Shown here: in pieces, positions 1 through 13,377 of the stretch
Position numbering within the stretch: the stretch's first letter is position 1
Layout: each line of letters starts with the position of its first letter
Source of the DNA: Fragilaria crotonensis
Lineage: Eukaryota; Bacillariophyta; Fragilariophyceae; Fragilariales; Fragilariaceae
NCBI GenBank assembly: GCA_022925895.1
Contig: JAKSYS010000104.1
Location: 1 to 64,000, forward strand
Length of the DNA stretch: 64,000 nt
Direction: 5' to 3'
Position numbers and translations under genes: made by a program
The notes under the pieces: model-generated
Database searches by the model: none
What the model was told of the DNA's origin: nothing
What the model saw: only the letters and a program-made list of their open reading frames with translations

Positions 1-3000
1 TGATTAAAGGGACACGATAAAACTTTTGTGCATACGGTATGAATTGGGTACGGTACGCGAGTCACCGTACGACTGGTCATGATGTGCGACTGATCATAAT
101 GTATTATCCTCTTATATTGTAATCTCGTTTTCCTACCGTCTATCGTATGCTTTTAGTCATCACGTACTCCGTGTATCACCTTGGTTGGAGTACAAGTTTG
201 AGTACATGTACCCACCAGCATCACCCTCTTATGCAATCCAACTGCCTCCACATACTTTTTCACAAAATGAACTCTAAGCGTCATAACTAATAGCAATCCA
301 TCATCTGGTTCCAATTCATAAAGTCACAGTCAAAGACATGGGCACATCTGTGACCCTTGAAGGCTTTAGAGATCCTCTCTATCTCCTCTGTGTAAAGCAG
401 CCCTTGTTTGGGAGCAATCGGTGAAGTGAAAGTAATAAGAGCACTTGAGTTCTCATTATCAATCACAATAACTTCTTGTCACTGCTGCTTCTCCTCAATA
501 TGATGTGTGGAGATGCACAGTCATGCCCTTGAAGGAAGCTTCTCAATCCTTTCTCATGTCAGCATCGTTTAGGGCATGGTAGCTGCATTCCTCAATTCTC
601 TGTTTGAAGCTGTCTCATCCCTGTTTTCCAGATATTGGTATTCATTGATAGAAGGCACAGGCCTTTGCATGAGCGCAGCTGTATATGATGCCCACTCTTG
701 CTAGTCCAGCATAAAATTTTGTTGTCAAATTAACTGTTACACCAAACTTAGTTCCCAGGTATTGTGATGCTGCCGTTTCCTGCCTTGTACTTGAAATCAG
801 TGCATTCAACCAACAAGTGGCAATGTGAATACAACTGTAAGTCCATCTCCCCTGTGATTGTGTTGTACTGCCCATCAAGTGTATATTTGCCATGCAAATC
901 TGGTTTTATAAGCCTTCTCTCATGTAGCTTGTGCAAAATAACCTTTTGGTCATCACTTCCTCCCAGGCACAATTTGCTCTTTACACTCAAAGAGCTTGAT
1001 GTCATTGTTTCTAGTGAAGGCCTGAATCGTTTTTGAATTCCAAAGTAGGTGTCACATATTTTGTTGCAAAATCTATGTTCCTAGTTTGCATCACTTATCA
1101 AATAATCACATGCATCTGTTACTTATAGGCATAACAAAAAGTATTCAACTATTCAACAAAAAATGTATGTTCCAATCAATGAATGCGACTTTAATCGCAA
1201 GTAGCTGCAACCATGCCAAAGAAGGTGAACGCCATGTAGCAATAGATGAGCGAAGCGCTGTTGCTTTTTCTTGTTCTCGCCTCTAATGAATTCGTTGTTC
1301 CCTTGTCCCTCACAAAGGGGGTATCACCCAGGCACTAATTTGTTCCTTTTGCTTGTATAGGGGAGACAGATCAAACAGTCATTGAGTGACTGAGAGGGCT
1401 TCTCTTCCAAGATTATTGCCGATCAAATGAAATGTGAGTTCATTGTTGTGGTCAACTTCACCTAAAATCAGAGAAAGAATCCATTCACAAAGCCAATATT
1501 AACACCTTGGTCCAGCACAAGAAACAGCAGGCTGAAGGTTTTGGACAAAAGGCTTGCATTAATTGGTTTTTAAACAAAAAGACTTTGAGGAAGAGCAATC
1601 CATTCAAGCCATTGCTGAAGATGTAAATGGTAGAGGTTTGCGTTTTTCCAAGTATTCATCTAGCAGATTAACAAAAGTATGTTGAATCAGCTCCCAGGTA
1701 GACTGCAATTGTAGAATTCCCCCCAGTTCTGTGAGTGAATGCCATCCATGGCAATGGTGCAAAACATGCTGCTGTAAATGCTTTACTAGTGATGACTTTT
1801 GAGATTGATGAATGTCCCGCGCACACTTGTGGATTTATACAAAAGGCCACAGGCAACTTGTCTCATTGAGCCCCTCATGCAAGTTGCTTGATATTACGCC
1901 CAAGGAATAATGGGCACGAGCAACAGATGTGGAGATATGAATGGTGGTTGTGGTGTGGTTGGAGATTTGAACGACAGGCAGGAAATGTCAAGACTCTCGT
2001 TAACCAAGTTTCATTTGCTAATACTCAACTTTGTTAGTCCTACTACAGGTATTCTGTGCTTGCAGTGTTGTTGTGCACTAAGGATATTACTACTCCAAGG
2101 CTCTGATAACAAGCTTAGAAAGTGTTGTTATCAGAAGGGATGTAGAATATTGTAAAAAAGCTTAATCATCACTTTCTGTTCTTTGGCATTTGCCTGCTAC
2201 GCATTGTAGTATCTGATCTTTTCCTTGGATGAACTCGTTGAAGAATTTGTTGGCTACAGCCAACTTGCCGTTCTTCCACAAAAATCAAGAGGGGACAAAG
2301 AAATTGATTTAATCCGTCACTTACAATGGACATGACTGCTTGTTGAAGTTTCAGCCATAAACATTTCCTTGGGGTTGGGCAGGTTCCATCATACTAGCTT
2401 GCATCACTCGGTCAACAAAGTTTAGTGATGGCATCAAAGTCTGATTGATAGGATACAGCTTTTCAATGTTTCACCCAAGTCTTGGTGTCTGATGCCCAAC
2501 ACATGTTCCGCTCTTGTTGTTCAAATCTTGAGCCGATCTCACCAAACATCCGTTACGTACTATGTCATACAATTGGATTTAAAGAGCCAAGCCTTTTGAC
2601 ACTGCCTGACTTACTCGCATGATTCAGATTCAAAGACAATGCTGAGCAAAAAGGGGTGGGTGAGACAGGCTTTGGTTGCTATCATTGCAATGATGATGAT
2701 GTTGATGATGATGCTCTTGCAAACCTTAAGTTGATATCACTCCCTGTGACATCGAGGGCCCACCTTTATTTCAAAGAATAATGACATGTTCACAACTTAT
2801 GTAGACCGCTTCTCAAAGGTGAAATCAACTAATGCAGCACATTTTGCACGTTGTCAATGGATTAATGGTATCTGCATCATGATTTGAAGTAACAGAAGGC
2901 AACACGGGAGTATTTTTTCTCGCATAGATGTGTTGTCATCACCAAGCCCCAATGATTAACTGCATATGCTTAGGGCTTGGGTTTCTAGACTCCATTGACG

Positions 3001-4143
3001 ATACTTCATACTAGGCCTTCTCATATAGGATGTATACCTCAACCGGTGTGATGTGGGAGAGAAGCACTTCAAGACGGAAGCACATCAAGACAGCAGGCAC
3101 ACAGGCAAAATCATGCCATCCTTGCGTCATGCATTGATGAATAGGTTCGCAAATGACCTTTCAAAGTCGTGATAGGGTTGTTCTCCTTGAATCCCAGGTC
3201 CAAGTCATCCGTCGGATTGAAGTCAACGGCCAGAGGAACATGAACCCTGACAAAGATGCACCTGCACTATTTCGCTATCCCACCGGCATGGTAGGAAGTG
3301 TCACTCATTTGATCAGTACCCAAGAGAATGATTCCAACTTTGGATGGTGGTATATGACTGCCGCCCCAAACTTCAAACTCGGAAACTCCAACCACTCACG
3401 GGAACCACCAGATCTCTCCGGTCTCTGTAGTTGACAGAGGGCCAGGGTGAATCATTTCGCAATGATGACCTGGGGAGGACAAGAAGTATACCCCTACCAA
3501 CAACCCGTTGGTTGCTCTCCCTGATACCTTTCCGCAATCATCATGCTGTGGTCAGTCCAATGATTTCGTTGCCTTGTCTCCGTGTGCCTGAAAAACATTC
3601 TTAACTTATGATTTATCAACAAAATGTTAGCCACCATTGTGGGACACTTTGCTTGTTAGGGGTGCCTGCCGCCTAGATCTTCTTCTTGCAACAGTTTACA
3701 TTGTGCCAATCAGCCCTTGAGACTTTCATTTATACTGCCCTTGATTCCAACCCTTCAGAACAACCGAAAGACAACGCTGAACTTATCTGGGAGATCCCCT
3801 GTGTGTTCACGTGAAGCCCGGACTCAGTGACCCCATACTTAAAAACTAAAACATGAAATAATTATTGGGTTATCACTGCGCGGTGCCCGGCGCTGCTGTG
3901 TACCCTGCTCTAGCAGGCTATTCCTGCAAGAGCTTCCTAAATATGTCACTTGGTGTTTACCATTCCTGCGTGACAGTACCACTGTGGGTCTTTTGAAATA
4001 TCTTGTAAACAGGGTCTGTTGTCGACCTTCTTTTTCGTTGAGTTTCCGTGATCATGTTCATGCTCTTGCTTTGTAACCATCTGTGTTGGTTTGCTGATGA
4101 TGATCATAAAAGTTTTTCGACGTTTTGATCACACAAGTATCTA
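1..4143. other. Gene-poor region, nothing convincing
   Basis: Only short open frames occur on either strand and none shows a recognisable domain, a plausible start context or splice borders. Small low-complexity runs are visible, for example a GAT/GTT-type run near 2690-2715. The composition resembles the gene-poor stretch at 58-61 kb, where broken gene copies can be recognised, so this may also be decayed sequence. That comparison is an impression, not a measurement. Confidence 0.5.
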
Positions 4144-6109
4144 TCAATCAACTAAATAAATTGGTGTGGTGTTTCGAAAAAGGCACGGATTTCTGCCTCT
4201 AATGCTGTCCTCACTGGTGCGAGTGCATCTTTCTCTAGCGACCGCGTGCAAGTGTTCATTCCTTGATACCCAGATGCTTTTCGCGAGGTGGTGGAGACTT
4301 CTTGTTATGACGCAACGCATTGACGCCTGACCCACCAGTTTATCCATGCGCGCTAGTTCATTAGTGTTCGTGCTGCAAGGTCTGTCCAAACCTTGCTAGG
4401 GTACAAGACACCCTTCAATTGCATTATCCCAGCCGATTTGGCAATGGGAGGTGATTGCATCGTGGATAGACTCCCGAATCTCTACTGGATAGGCGGAGAG
4501 GTCTGGGGAGAAATCCTCCAAAGTTGCTGGATTATCCATCCAGGTTCGGATTTCGCCATGGACAATTCGTCGAAGAGGGTGTGGTTCTGATGATGTTCTG
4601 TCTTTCAGAAGGTCTCCCAGCCGGTGTTGAATTGCATTCTTGTTCGGCATACAGCGAAGAAAATGTGCCAAATCTTCAGCCTTTTGTTTACAGCAAGGAC
4701 ATGTCGCAATTGGAGGTGCTGCTGTAATGTTTGCTTGTGTGAATTTCTTGGTATCAAGACAACGTTGATCGTGTGAGAATTTCATCTGAAAAACATGATT
4801 CTTGGCATCCAAGCTCCCAAATAAGTTTGCCAAAAATGTCGAAATCAAAAGAGTCCCACATTTTATCTGTCCATCGTTGTTTGCTTTGCATAAATTGGCA
4901 AAGATGATATCCATTCATGTTATATCTGATGCATTTGTCAGTATCATGACTTGTGAGCCTTGTGACATTTAATGAGATTGATACTCTTTGAGACTTTGGA
5001 TGGTTGGTGCCTAGAGGGTTTGAAGCGTTCGTGCAGGCAATTTCGACTTGCAAGGAAGTCCGCAGTCATGTTCAGCTAAGCTGCTTTTGTCCAAGTCGGT
5101 CTTGGTTTCATTTGACCCATGTTATCCGTCGGTTTTCCCACATGAGGGATCGGATGAGTCTCAGAAGGTCAGAGTCATGTGGGAGACATCTTTCTGGTGG
5201 CCCGTGTCGAACTGTCTTGATGACTCTTGAGAGAGCAGATCAGCTATCTGTTACCCACCGGAAAGTGCACATGTGGTGAAATCCCCAATGTCGTGAGAAA
5301 GCAGTAATGTAATGTGGAGGAGAGCAGACGCAAACTCGCAGCATTTGCTGGGCCACTACCAGAGTCGTTTTCTTTGTGGTGATGACCCATCCAAAAGTAT
5401 CGTGTTGATTATCGAGACCTCCTTCTGAAGCGATTGTCAGGCGCTCTCCTTCGGATCAAAAGGTACTCCAAATATGGATGTCAGTGGCGGTTTGTGTTAC
5501 GTTCCAGAGCATCCGTCACAGCGACCTAGGGAGGGATTCTACATAATCTATCAGCATTGGGTAACAAAGTGGCAAGGGAGCATCTTCGACTATTGGTTGG
5601 GGGACTGATGGACTGAAGAGCTTTGCTTCCGTGTGATTCAAGGGAGGGTTTTTCCAGAATGGTATGTATCGGAGGAAGGATGATGTGATATCGCATTTCC
5701 ACAGTCGCTTCTGTGAAAGTGTTGGCTGCTCTTAGCGGGGCCATTGCCTGTTGATGTTTTGATTGCTGCGTCGTTCCCCGTCTAGTGAAGATAGTGAGAT
5801 TCCCGCTGGTCTGGATGGATTGGTGAGATCTGTTTAGGTTGTTACTTGAAGGTAAAGACAAACTAGTAGGCTGATGTCCTCGGCTGGGTGAGTTGAGTAC
5901 CTCTGAAGAAGATCCTGTTGCATAATCATTGTGTCCTTCAGTGACCTAAGTTTCACACATGGTTGATCCGTGGTGGTTACTGATATGTTGTGGTTGTCCA
6001 TGAATGTGCAGACGGATGTTAGTAACCATCTTGGAGTGAGGTGGGGGATTGGTCTCGATGATTCCTCAAGGATCCCGAAATCAACTATTGTGTAGAGATA
6101 CTGGCACAT
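4144..6109 (-). mobile_element. Decayed reverse-transcriptase/RNase H type retroelement (LINE-like), 3' part
   Basis: Read on the minus strand, several short frames carry motifs of a retroelement protein seen in many copies in diatoms. Upstream (about 6.1-5.8 kb) is a TPRWL-type segment. Around 5.4-5.25 kb an RNase H-like stretch follows (FGWVI, then a Gly/Ser-rich turn and a Leu-rich helix). At about 4.9-4.4 kb lies a zinc-binding tail with a CPCC...H...C pattern (CPCCKQKAEDLAHFLRC) and a terminal GWDNAIEG segment. At 4.4-4.1 kb there is a WVSRNEHLH segment. The order matches the C-terminal half of such proteins. The reverse-transcriptase core itself is not seen. The copy is clearly broken, interrupted in several places. 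Assignment to LINEs rather than another RT class is an inference. Confidence 0.55.
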
Positions 6110-6981
6110 AGCATACCGTACCGTCGAATGCGCAAAACTAACATAATGTGAGCGCGGAAACTAACATTCGTGCTGAGTCGCGGTTGCAGTCGCGCATCGT
6201 AAATTACGGTCATTCCCCGTATGAAAACACGGGAACACGATTTCCGAGTCGACAATCCCATGACACCATCTAATCACAATATCTAAGAACCTACTTTTAT
6301 CAAAAGCCCTTTACTTCGCAGTTTGGTATCACTTGTTGCTAGCACGACACCAAGTAAATCACACTCCTGCCTCCACTTGCTGGAGGGCTTGAAGGTTGAT
6401 CATGATTAACTTGCCTGTTGCCGAATCTAAGAAGAGTGAGTCACGGAGGAGCTTGAGTTGCTCGATACCGACTTCTGTCAACATGTTGTAACGATCAACA
6501 CCGCCTAAAGAGGTTGGGCCGTGACGAAGTGGGGTTGGGATTTTGCCTCCTTATGTCTCAGTGGCTGACCCTTACTAGAGGAGAACATCAAGTGCTGTTT
6601 AACGTGATTCCTTACTTTGACATCTTCATTTGCTTATTGCAGCAAATCAGTCCACCTAAGTCAGTCATCAATCACTCTGGAGCGAATCCAAAGAGACAAT
6701 AGTACAAAAAGCAAAATTAGTCTCCTGCCGACATCCATTTCGATCTTCAATCAAAGCATTTGGGCGATGGACTGCTTTGTAGCCTTGCACTTTAATGACT
6801 GAATGACCGAAGTGTGTGAAGGCTGCCAAGCCTGTTTATGCTGCATACAATATTTATCATTGTGATGGACTGAGCTGACACCTGATATGGGCTGAATGGT
6901 TGTTGAGAATCAAAATGGTGGCTTCACCAGTGAACTCATCAACCTCAGAAGCAGCCAGGGATGAAGGTAGTCCATACAAAT

Positions 6982-7005
6982 GTTGTTGTTGTTGTTGTTG
7001 TTGTT
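6982..7005. repeat. (GTT)8 microsatellite
   Basis: Eight uninterrupted GTT units are read directly in the sequence. They lie in non-coding, gene-poor DNA. Confidence 0.95.
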
Positions 7006-7788
7006 ACAGATGACAATTGTTTGAAATCAAATTCTAAATTGATGTATGCCAATCACTGAAACATTATGTCGGTCATAATCTATTCAAACAGCATCTGTGA
7101 TAACACGCTTCTACAGTACAAGCTAATATTTAATTTGAGGAATAGGCCAATCATGTCAAAAGGAGGGTCATGAGAATTTGGAACCAGATGAAGAATTCAT
7201 CAATTTTGGTGAATTCTTGCACCCCAAATCAGATTTTGAGCAAAAGGTGTAAGATGTTGAGCCCTTGCATTGTCATACATTTGGGCAAAATATTTGACCC
7301 AAATGGTCCAATTGGGTCACTAGTCAGATTTTGTTGTGGTTGTGGGAATGCTCTAAGGGATGACATGTCATCACATCCCAAACCTTATTCCATCATGTTA
7401 CAGTGATTTCTACGTGGTGTTACACGGAATGGTAGAAATGTGGACGCTAGGACAGTATACGATTCAGAGAAATTGTAGTACAGAGCAGGCGGGGTTCGAA
7501 AATACCATGCCACATTGAAATTGGTGTTTCAGTCCTCATGTTCTTGGTAGAATAGTATATTGCTATTGCAACACATTGTTGCAATCCCTTACGTTTGGTT
7601 CTTCCTCACATAATATTCCGGAATCATGATCAGCATGTTCCTATCATACATGCCATTCAATCTGGATCAATTGTCCACCAAGCATTACAAACAAACGCAC
7701 AAGAAAACGTAGTGCAAACACCCACAGCAAAATTGGTTGCTTTATGCAGTGCACCCGTGCTTTGGCGCGCTTTTTTTGAAAGAGACTC

Positions 7789-8190
7789 TTGTTCCAAACG
7801 AACTTTCACCTGCCATTGTCGCGCGCTGCTGAATGCATCAAAGAACATCGTGATCTCAATTTTGAAGTAGCTACATATAAAGTACTTGTCCATTTTGATG
7901 CAACAGATAATTTGAATGTTGCGCATACAGTCCCTGTTGATACCCATAGCCAAGTGTCAAGCTTCATTGCTTCCGCTGTTGATTTCATGCATACCATTGA
8001 CCCAAAATGGACTGTTGCACTTGTCAAAGTCCTTAACAATTTCAATGCACCAGATTATGCCTTCGGGTCCATCGTAGCATCAGCAAGAGTCGCCGCTAGT
8101 GCAGAGGAGTATTCTTTTCACCCACAAAATGGTCTCAATCAATTGCTAAATGTAAAACTGTTATCAAAATCAACTTCAAATACAACTTAG
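7789..8190 (+). other. Unassigned open frame, possible coding remnant
   Basis: An open frame of about 130 codons without an ATG at its 5' end. The translation has balanced amphipathic composition with few low-complexity runs (for example FEVATYKVLVHFDATDNLNV), unlike the other frames nearby. A second frame overlaps its 5' side. I recognise no family. It could be a fragment of a decayed mobile element or gene, or chance. Confidence 0.2.
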
Positions 8191-11100
8191 CTCATACCCT
8201 TTGTTGTGACAGTATTATGTCTGCATGGGCCACTATTGCCAGTCATTGTGTTCCATTTGTAACATAATGATCCAGGATTTATGTGGTGTTAGACCTTTAA
8301 CATCCACTGGTTCCATATGAAAGTCCAGATGGAAAATTGGGAGAAGCATCCTCAGAACATGATGTCTACTACAATATACCTACAATCAACAAATTACCAA
8401 TCCCACTCATCAACTGCTTGTACATATCATACATTGGATTGATCAAACATCCTCAGGGACAGGGAATGACCTGTGTTTGCTCAAATCACCTGTAATCTTT
8501 ACAGAACCATTTCGTCAGACAATCAAAGCCTGGGTTTACCATGGGCAATTCCCTAACTGTAACATCATCTGCACAGAACAAAATGCCTTGCCCAGGTCAA
8601 ATTGCAAAGCAACTTGGGCAGCAATTCTCTGTTATTTCCTTTTTCCAATTGATCTGCTTGAATTCACATGAATGGTAAAATTGAAATGCATGAGCAGTGG
8701 AGATTTGTAGAGATATGATCACATCAGTCAGAATTTCATTTTGGCATTTGGTGGTGAGATGCGTTATGCTCAGTATAATTAAGAAACGACCAATTCCTGG
8801 ACAATTCCAAGTATCAACTCCATGAGGCAACTTGGCTGTCGTTTTTGCTACTGGTGCCATCCACCAAGTCAAAAAGGTCATGCCAATCTCATCCCTTCAA
8901 CAAGGGCAGCAACATGCTGCTGCCAACACCGTGCCTTTATCTCCGACTTTTACGGTGAATATGAAGGCTTGAGTTTCTTTCCCTTCTTTTGGTTCCCCCT
9001 TTTACATCCAACAATGAAAAGTGCATACTATTACAACAATACCGTTGATGAAATTGGTTGGGTGCCATCAACATTTGAATGGAACACCTGTGTCCTCAGG
9101 AAATTGATTGTCAAGGTCTGAGTCCATTCAACCTTTTTGCCTTTGTCCTGTTGTAACTGCAACTTGTCATTGCATCTGCTTGAGGATTCAATAAGCAACA
9201 ATGATGCTTTGCAATGCTCTCTGAGACCTCTGGAAAGCTCTTGAGGAATGCATTTGTACCACTTCAACGGAAATTGGATTTGGAATTCTGAAATGCGTTC
9301 TAGGAAACACTGATGCTTGGAATGTCTTGGTGTTTGTGTCTGCTGGTAGTGATGTAAATTCCTCGGGGCCACTGAATACGTAAGCCTCAGGCATGAATTC
9401 CCATGACACCTCAGAAGTCGGAAGTGAAGCCAGACCCACGATGACCTAAAGTGGGTATCACAATGACTCAGCAAAATGCTGGAGTGTTGAGCAGACAATG
9501 CAACAAGTGTGAATCCAAATGGCTGCCATAACTTCTTCACAATGCAAAGGGACCTATGCAGTTAGACACCTGGTTTGATTACAAACTCAACACAAACATT
9601 GAGAATGTCTTGCAGGTGCCCATGATTAGTTTCCAAGAGACTAAAGGGGGAATCTCAACCCCAATGCTGTGTTCTTCTGAAGCAAGAACAGGCCAAATCC
9701 ATTCTTGTACCTGTATGGACAATACATAAATGGTATGAGTAACTAGATTACACAATCTAATTACACAGTAGAGTATGACAGTGTAATGTGGTACAGCACT
9801 ATCAGGGGATGTGTGACAGTAGTACATGTCTTATTACTGTTAGACTGGTGTTGTTCGATACTGTCACATGTGGAAAGTAGGTAAATCAAGAACAACATCA
9901 AAAACACCATCAAGTCTACGTCATTTTGGCTCTTGCACTGAAAGTCAGGAGCATATGACATCAAAGAAATACATGCAAAACTTTCAAGTGTGCATGAGTG
10001 AATAGTATTTGAATTAGGAGTAGAACCCCCCCCCTGCTTACTCAACTCACAACTGATCTTTCGTGTATCCGTAAAGTGAATACGGTCCATTTTGATAACA
10101 GCGATTGTTATCCTGATTGGAGTCAAGAATATCTGGCAATGGCAGTTTTGCTGCATTTGCAGGAGATTTCACTGACCACAGTTATACTTGTGCATGTTCC
10201 AAAAAATGCATGTGTTCATCAGAGGTCTGATCCACACCAATTAGTTTAGTAATTGGTGTAGTTTTTGGGCATTTCAAACATCCCAGTAGATGTGGTACAG
10301 TAAAAAAATACCATCAGTACTTGGTTATCGGTCCCAGGAGTTGTTTTCTTCCAATCCACTGAAGGAGCGAGTCGGCCTATATAATACCTGGTAGCAAGTC
10401 TATGCATAGTTGCTGTCATTTCTTGTGGTTTTGTACGAAGTCCAATTCGAAAAGGAATTAACCACTTTATTGCAAGTGGTTTTTGAGCGCAGCACAGTTG
10501 TTCTCGGTGGTTTAAGCTCAAGCAAACACTACACGGATTTGAAAAGTACGGAGTACGGTACATGTAGTTTTGCCCATCCATGATGCGAGATGCGAGATGC
10601 GAATCGTAGGGCAAAAATACTTACGGTTGCGCCGTTGCACATGAAAATAGTGGCGTCGGGTGTTTTTCGTGTTTCGTTACGAGCTTCTACTTGCATCACT
10701 CCCTACACCGTGGCGAGTTGCATGAACGTATACTCCGCGATGTCGTGGAAAAAGTATCGGTAACCTGGTAGTGGACGCGCTGGCGAAGAAGGGAACGCAT
10801 TGAAAAATGGCGGCAAATTTTATGTCAACAAAGATGACGAATAGAAACGGAAAGTTTACCTAAATGGAGTCAAAAGTAAGACGTGTCGAACCATGAATCA
10901 TATACGTAAATTAGGAATTTATGAAACATGTACTTAGAGGGCTTTCATTTTTCGATTTAGCAACACCCAAAAAGAATAATCCAGTCCTATACTAGCTAGA
11001 GTGGTCGACGACTTTGCTGGACCACGCCCTGTTGCACAACAAGAAATATAAAACACGAGAGCACCGACGTTGCACGCTGAAACAGCGATTGCGAAAGTAA

Positions 11101-11206
11101 TCCTTGAATTAAGGCCACTGTAAGCGATTGATTGTGATCCTTGTCTTTCCGCCAATAGGTCTCAGCCAATAGGGCACATACGTCTTTCGCCATTGTTGTT
11201 GTTGTC

Positions 11207-12982
11207 ATGACACCTTCTAGCGGCAGGTCCGCTGCAACTGCGTCCACGACGAGTAATAAATTTGAGATGGCGATAGAAACTCAAACTACATCAAAGAAGA
11301 TTGGTGTCTGGGGGCCTACCAACTCTTACGAATCAGACGACGCATCTTTCCCTGCACAAATGCTCCAAAGCGCAAAACTCAATTCCAATCGGAACGCTCA
11401 ACTTCCCAACGGTGGAACACAGACAACCAAGACCAGCGACACCTCTTCAGACCCTACAACGTCATCGAATACACAACCGAATGCTTCTTCTTCTCCATCT
11501 ACCCCCATGTCAATTGCCGCCCTGAAATTGGAACGAATGTTCGAAACGGCATCTGCAGCCGTGGAAAGTTTAGTCAAGTCGGCTGCCTCTGCTGTGGCGA
11601 GTGGTGGTGGCATCTTAACACCCTCTCCGGATGCGACCCGGACGACCGTGGCGGAAACACCGTCACCGCCACAATTGCAGCAACAACAACAGACACGACA
11701 ACGTGTACCTACTGCCTTTGAAGTGTTCGTGGAAGAAGCCTGTACCAGTCCTTGTTCAGGTGCCCGTCATGTGGGTGATTCGCCACCTCGTCGATTCTTA
11801 TCAGCAACGGTAGGAAATGGTGACGAGAACGCACAAGGACGACAAACACCATTGGGTATTGTTCCTTTGGTAAGTCCTGGCAAATCGTCATCTCGTATGT
11901 TGGAAAATGAGAATAGGATTCGGATCGGCGTGTCGGTGGATTTGTCGGATATCGATGACACTGGCGACGATTCTCCTTCGGGGCAACGAACATCGGTTCT
12001 CGAGGGAAGAAGCAAGAAATCTGCGAATCCCGCTGATTTCCCCATGAAAACATTAGCCTTCAAAGTCGATCCAAAATACGACATTTCTCGATCGATATCA
12101 GAATTGACCATGAAGTCATCGCACGGGGAGCATACTTTTAAAGTGGCAGAAAGTCGGCGCATGGCCTACTATGCGGTGGGCAAACACCACAAAAACAGTG
12201 GACGAGGCGGAAATCGACGGTGTTACTTTACAGGAAAATTGATCTTGGGAGGAGCGCCATTCTATGCCGGATCGGTTCAGCAGGGTTTGCGAACGCTAGT
12301 GGTATTTTGCTTGCCAAGTGCTCTTGGGCTCCCCAAGGACGCCACAGAACGAGTGCTGCAGAAGCAAAGTAGTGACTTGACGAGCTTGACAAAGCGAAGT
12401 AATGCGTCTTCGCAGGGGGTCATTCCACTTCCCCGAGAATATGTGCAAGCCGGAAGTGCTTTGAAAAGGGTCAGCACTATGGGCACCAGTAGTAATCGAA
12501 GTACGAGTGTGTCCAAGTCCACATCTGTGGACGACTTGTCGTTCCTCGAAGAGGAACTTGATCCCAATTGGGATTTGGACCGAGACTATCTCTTGAAGAA
12601 CCTTCCAGACCCCTCCAAGGACCTGCTGGATGAAATGAGCCTGCGCTACCCGGATCAGTTTGAAACCTTGCCAGTCCAAGTGCGATCTCCTCATTGCTGG
12701 CGCCTCTTTGTCAAGTTTTGTTTCTTTTCGGGCCTTCCCATTGCCGAAGGCGAATTGCACTACAAGGTTCGGGATGAAATCGCCATGGACGTCTACGGCG
12801 AAGAAGTCACGTTGTCGCACGAAGTTATGGAAGCTGTGAATGGCGATAGTGCTGAAATCTTGCGACTACCAAATCAGAAAACGTTCAAATACCTGAGAAA
12901 ACATTACACACAACAGTGCGGAAAATTATCAGATGCAGTGTTTCAGCGAACAAGTTGGGAGATGGTCCGACCAGAGGTTTGA
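11207..12982 (+). CDS. Conserved protein of unknown function, 591 aa
   Basis: A single uninterrupted frame with ATG at 11207. The first ~290 residues are Ser/Thr/Gln-rich and probably disordered, with polyQ near residues 150-165. The C-terminal half looks folded. It starts around SRSISELTMKSS, then MAYYAVGKHH, a Gly-rich NRRCYFTGKLILGG segment and a hydrophobic RTLVVFCLPSALGLP stretch. After an acidic linker (DDLSFLEEELDPNWDLDRD) comes a second block with PHCWRLFVKFCFFSGLPIAEGE. The protein ends in a basic helix with LRKHYTQQCGKLSDAVF. No signal peptide or transmembrane segment is evident. I do not recognise the family; the folded blocks look like a conserved, perhaps signalling or scaffold, protein. 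Unlike several neighbours this gene shows no frame break. Confidence 0.8.
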   Translation: MTPSSGRSAATASTTSNKFEMAIETQTTSKKIGVWGPTNSYESDDASFPAQMLQSAKLNSNRNAQLPNGGTQTTKTSDTSSDPTTSSNTQPNASSSPSTPMSIAALKLERMFETASAAVESLVKSAASAVASGGGILTPSPDATRTTVAETPSPPQLQQQQQTRQRVPTAFEVFVEEACTSPCSGARHVGDSPPRRFLSATVGNGDENAQGRQTPLGIVPLVSPGKSSSRMLENENRIRIGVSVDLSDIDDTGDDSPSGQRTSVLEGRSKKSANPADFPMKTLAFKVDPKYDISRSISELTMKSSHGEHTFKVAESRRMAYYAVGKHHKNSGRGGNRRCYFTGKLILGGAPFYAGSVQQGLRTLVVFCLPSALGLPKDATERVLQKQSSDLTSLTKRSNASSQGVIPLPREYVQAGSALKRVSTMGTSSNRSTSVSKSTSVDDLSFLEEELDPNWDLDRDYLLKNLPDPSKDLLDEMSLRYPDQFETLPVQVRSPHCWRLFVKFCFFSGLPIAEGELHYKVRDEIAMDVYGEEVTLSHEVMEAVNGDSAEILRLPNQKTFKYLRKHYTQQCGKLSDAVFQRTSWEMVRPEV

Positions 12983-13377
12983 GAACGAAGACCAAAGAGT
13001 GCACGTGTCTCGTGCCATCCTCTTCAAACTTACAGATCGTGTACGTCATTTCGCAAGTTTACTAATCAATACTCTTCGGCATTCCATTCGCATGTGCATA
13101 TGCATACGAGCATGCTCGAGGTTTCCCTGTCTTAGGACTTTTACGGTGCTATCCAAGTGGAACGCTGGACTTTCTGATGGCGCATTTGTAGCAATGCACG
13201 GCTCGGTATCCACATCAAAGCACGACGTAGCGTACCAAGTCAATCGACCTCCAGGTAGGTGGAAATAATGACGTAAAGCTAAGAAATTAGGAACTAGCTC
13301 CTTCAATCCGCTGTTGCATATGCGCAGCGAGCGTAGTTTCTAAAGACAAAAAACGTGACGAAAAGACGGCAAACCTA
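12983..13377. other. Intergenic gap between convergent genes
   Basis: This is the 3' flank of the 591-aa gene and of the CP12-like gene, which converge here. No ORF of note and no repeat were recognised. Confidence 0.6.

Larger units (their letters stand above)
6110..11206. other. Gene-poor region between the retroelement remnant and the first host gene
   Basis: No frame here could be assigned to a family. It contains a GTT microsatellite (6982-7005), a C9 run near 10028, and one frame at 7789-8190 with protein-like composition that is listed separately. The final few hundred bases are presumably the promoter and 5' leader of the gene starting at 11207. Confidence 0.45.

Noticed and set aside
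12296-12820. Minus-strand frames of 96-174 codons
   Set aside because: They lie inside the 591-aa gene on the opposite strand and show no conserved pattern.
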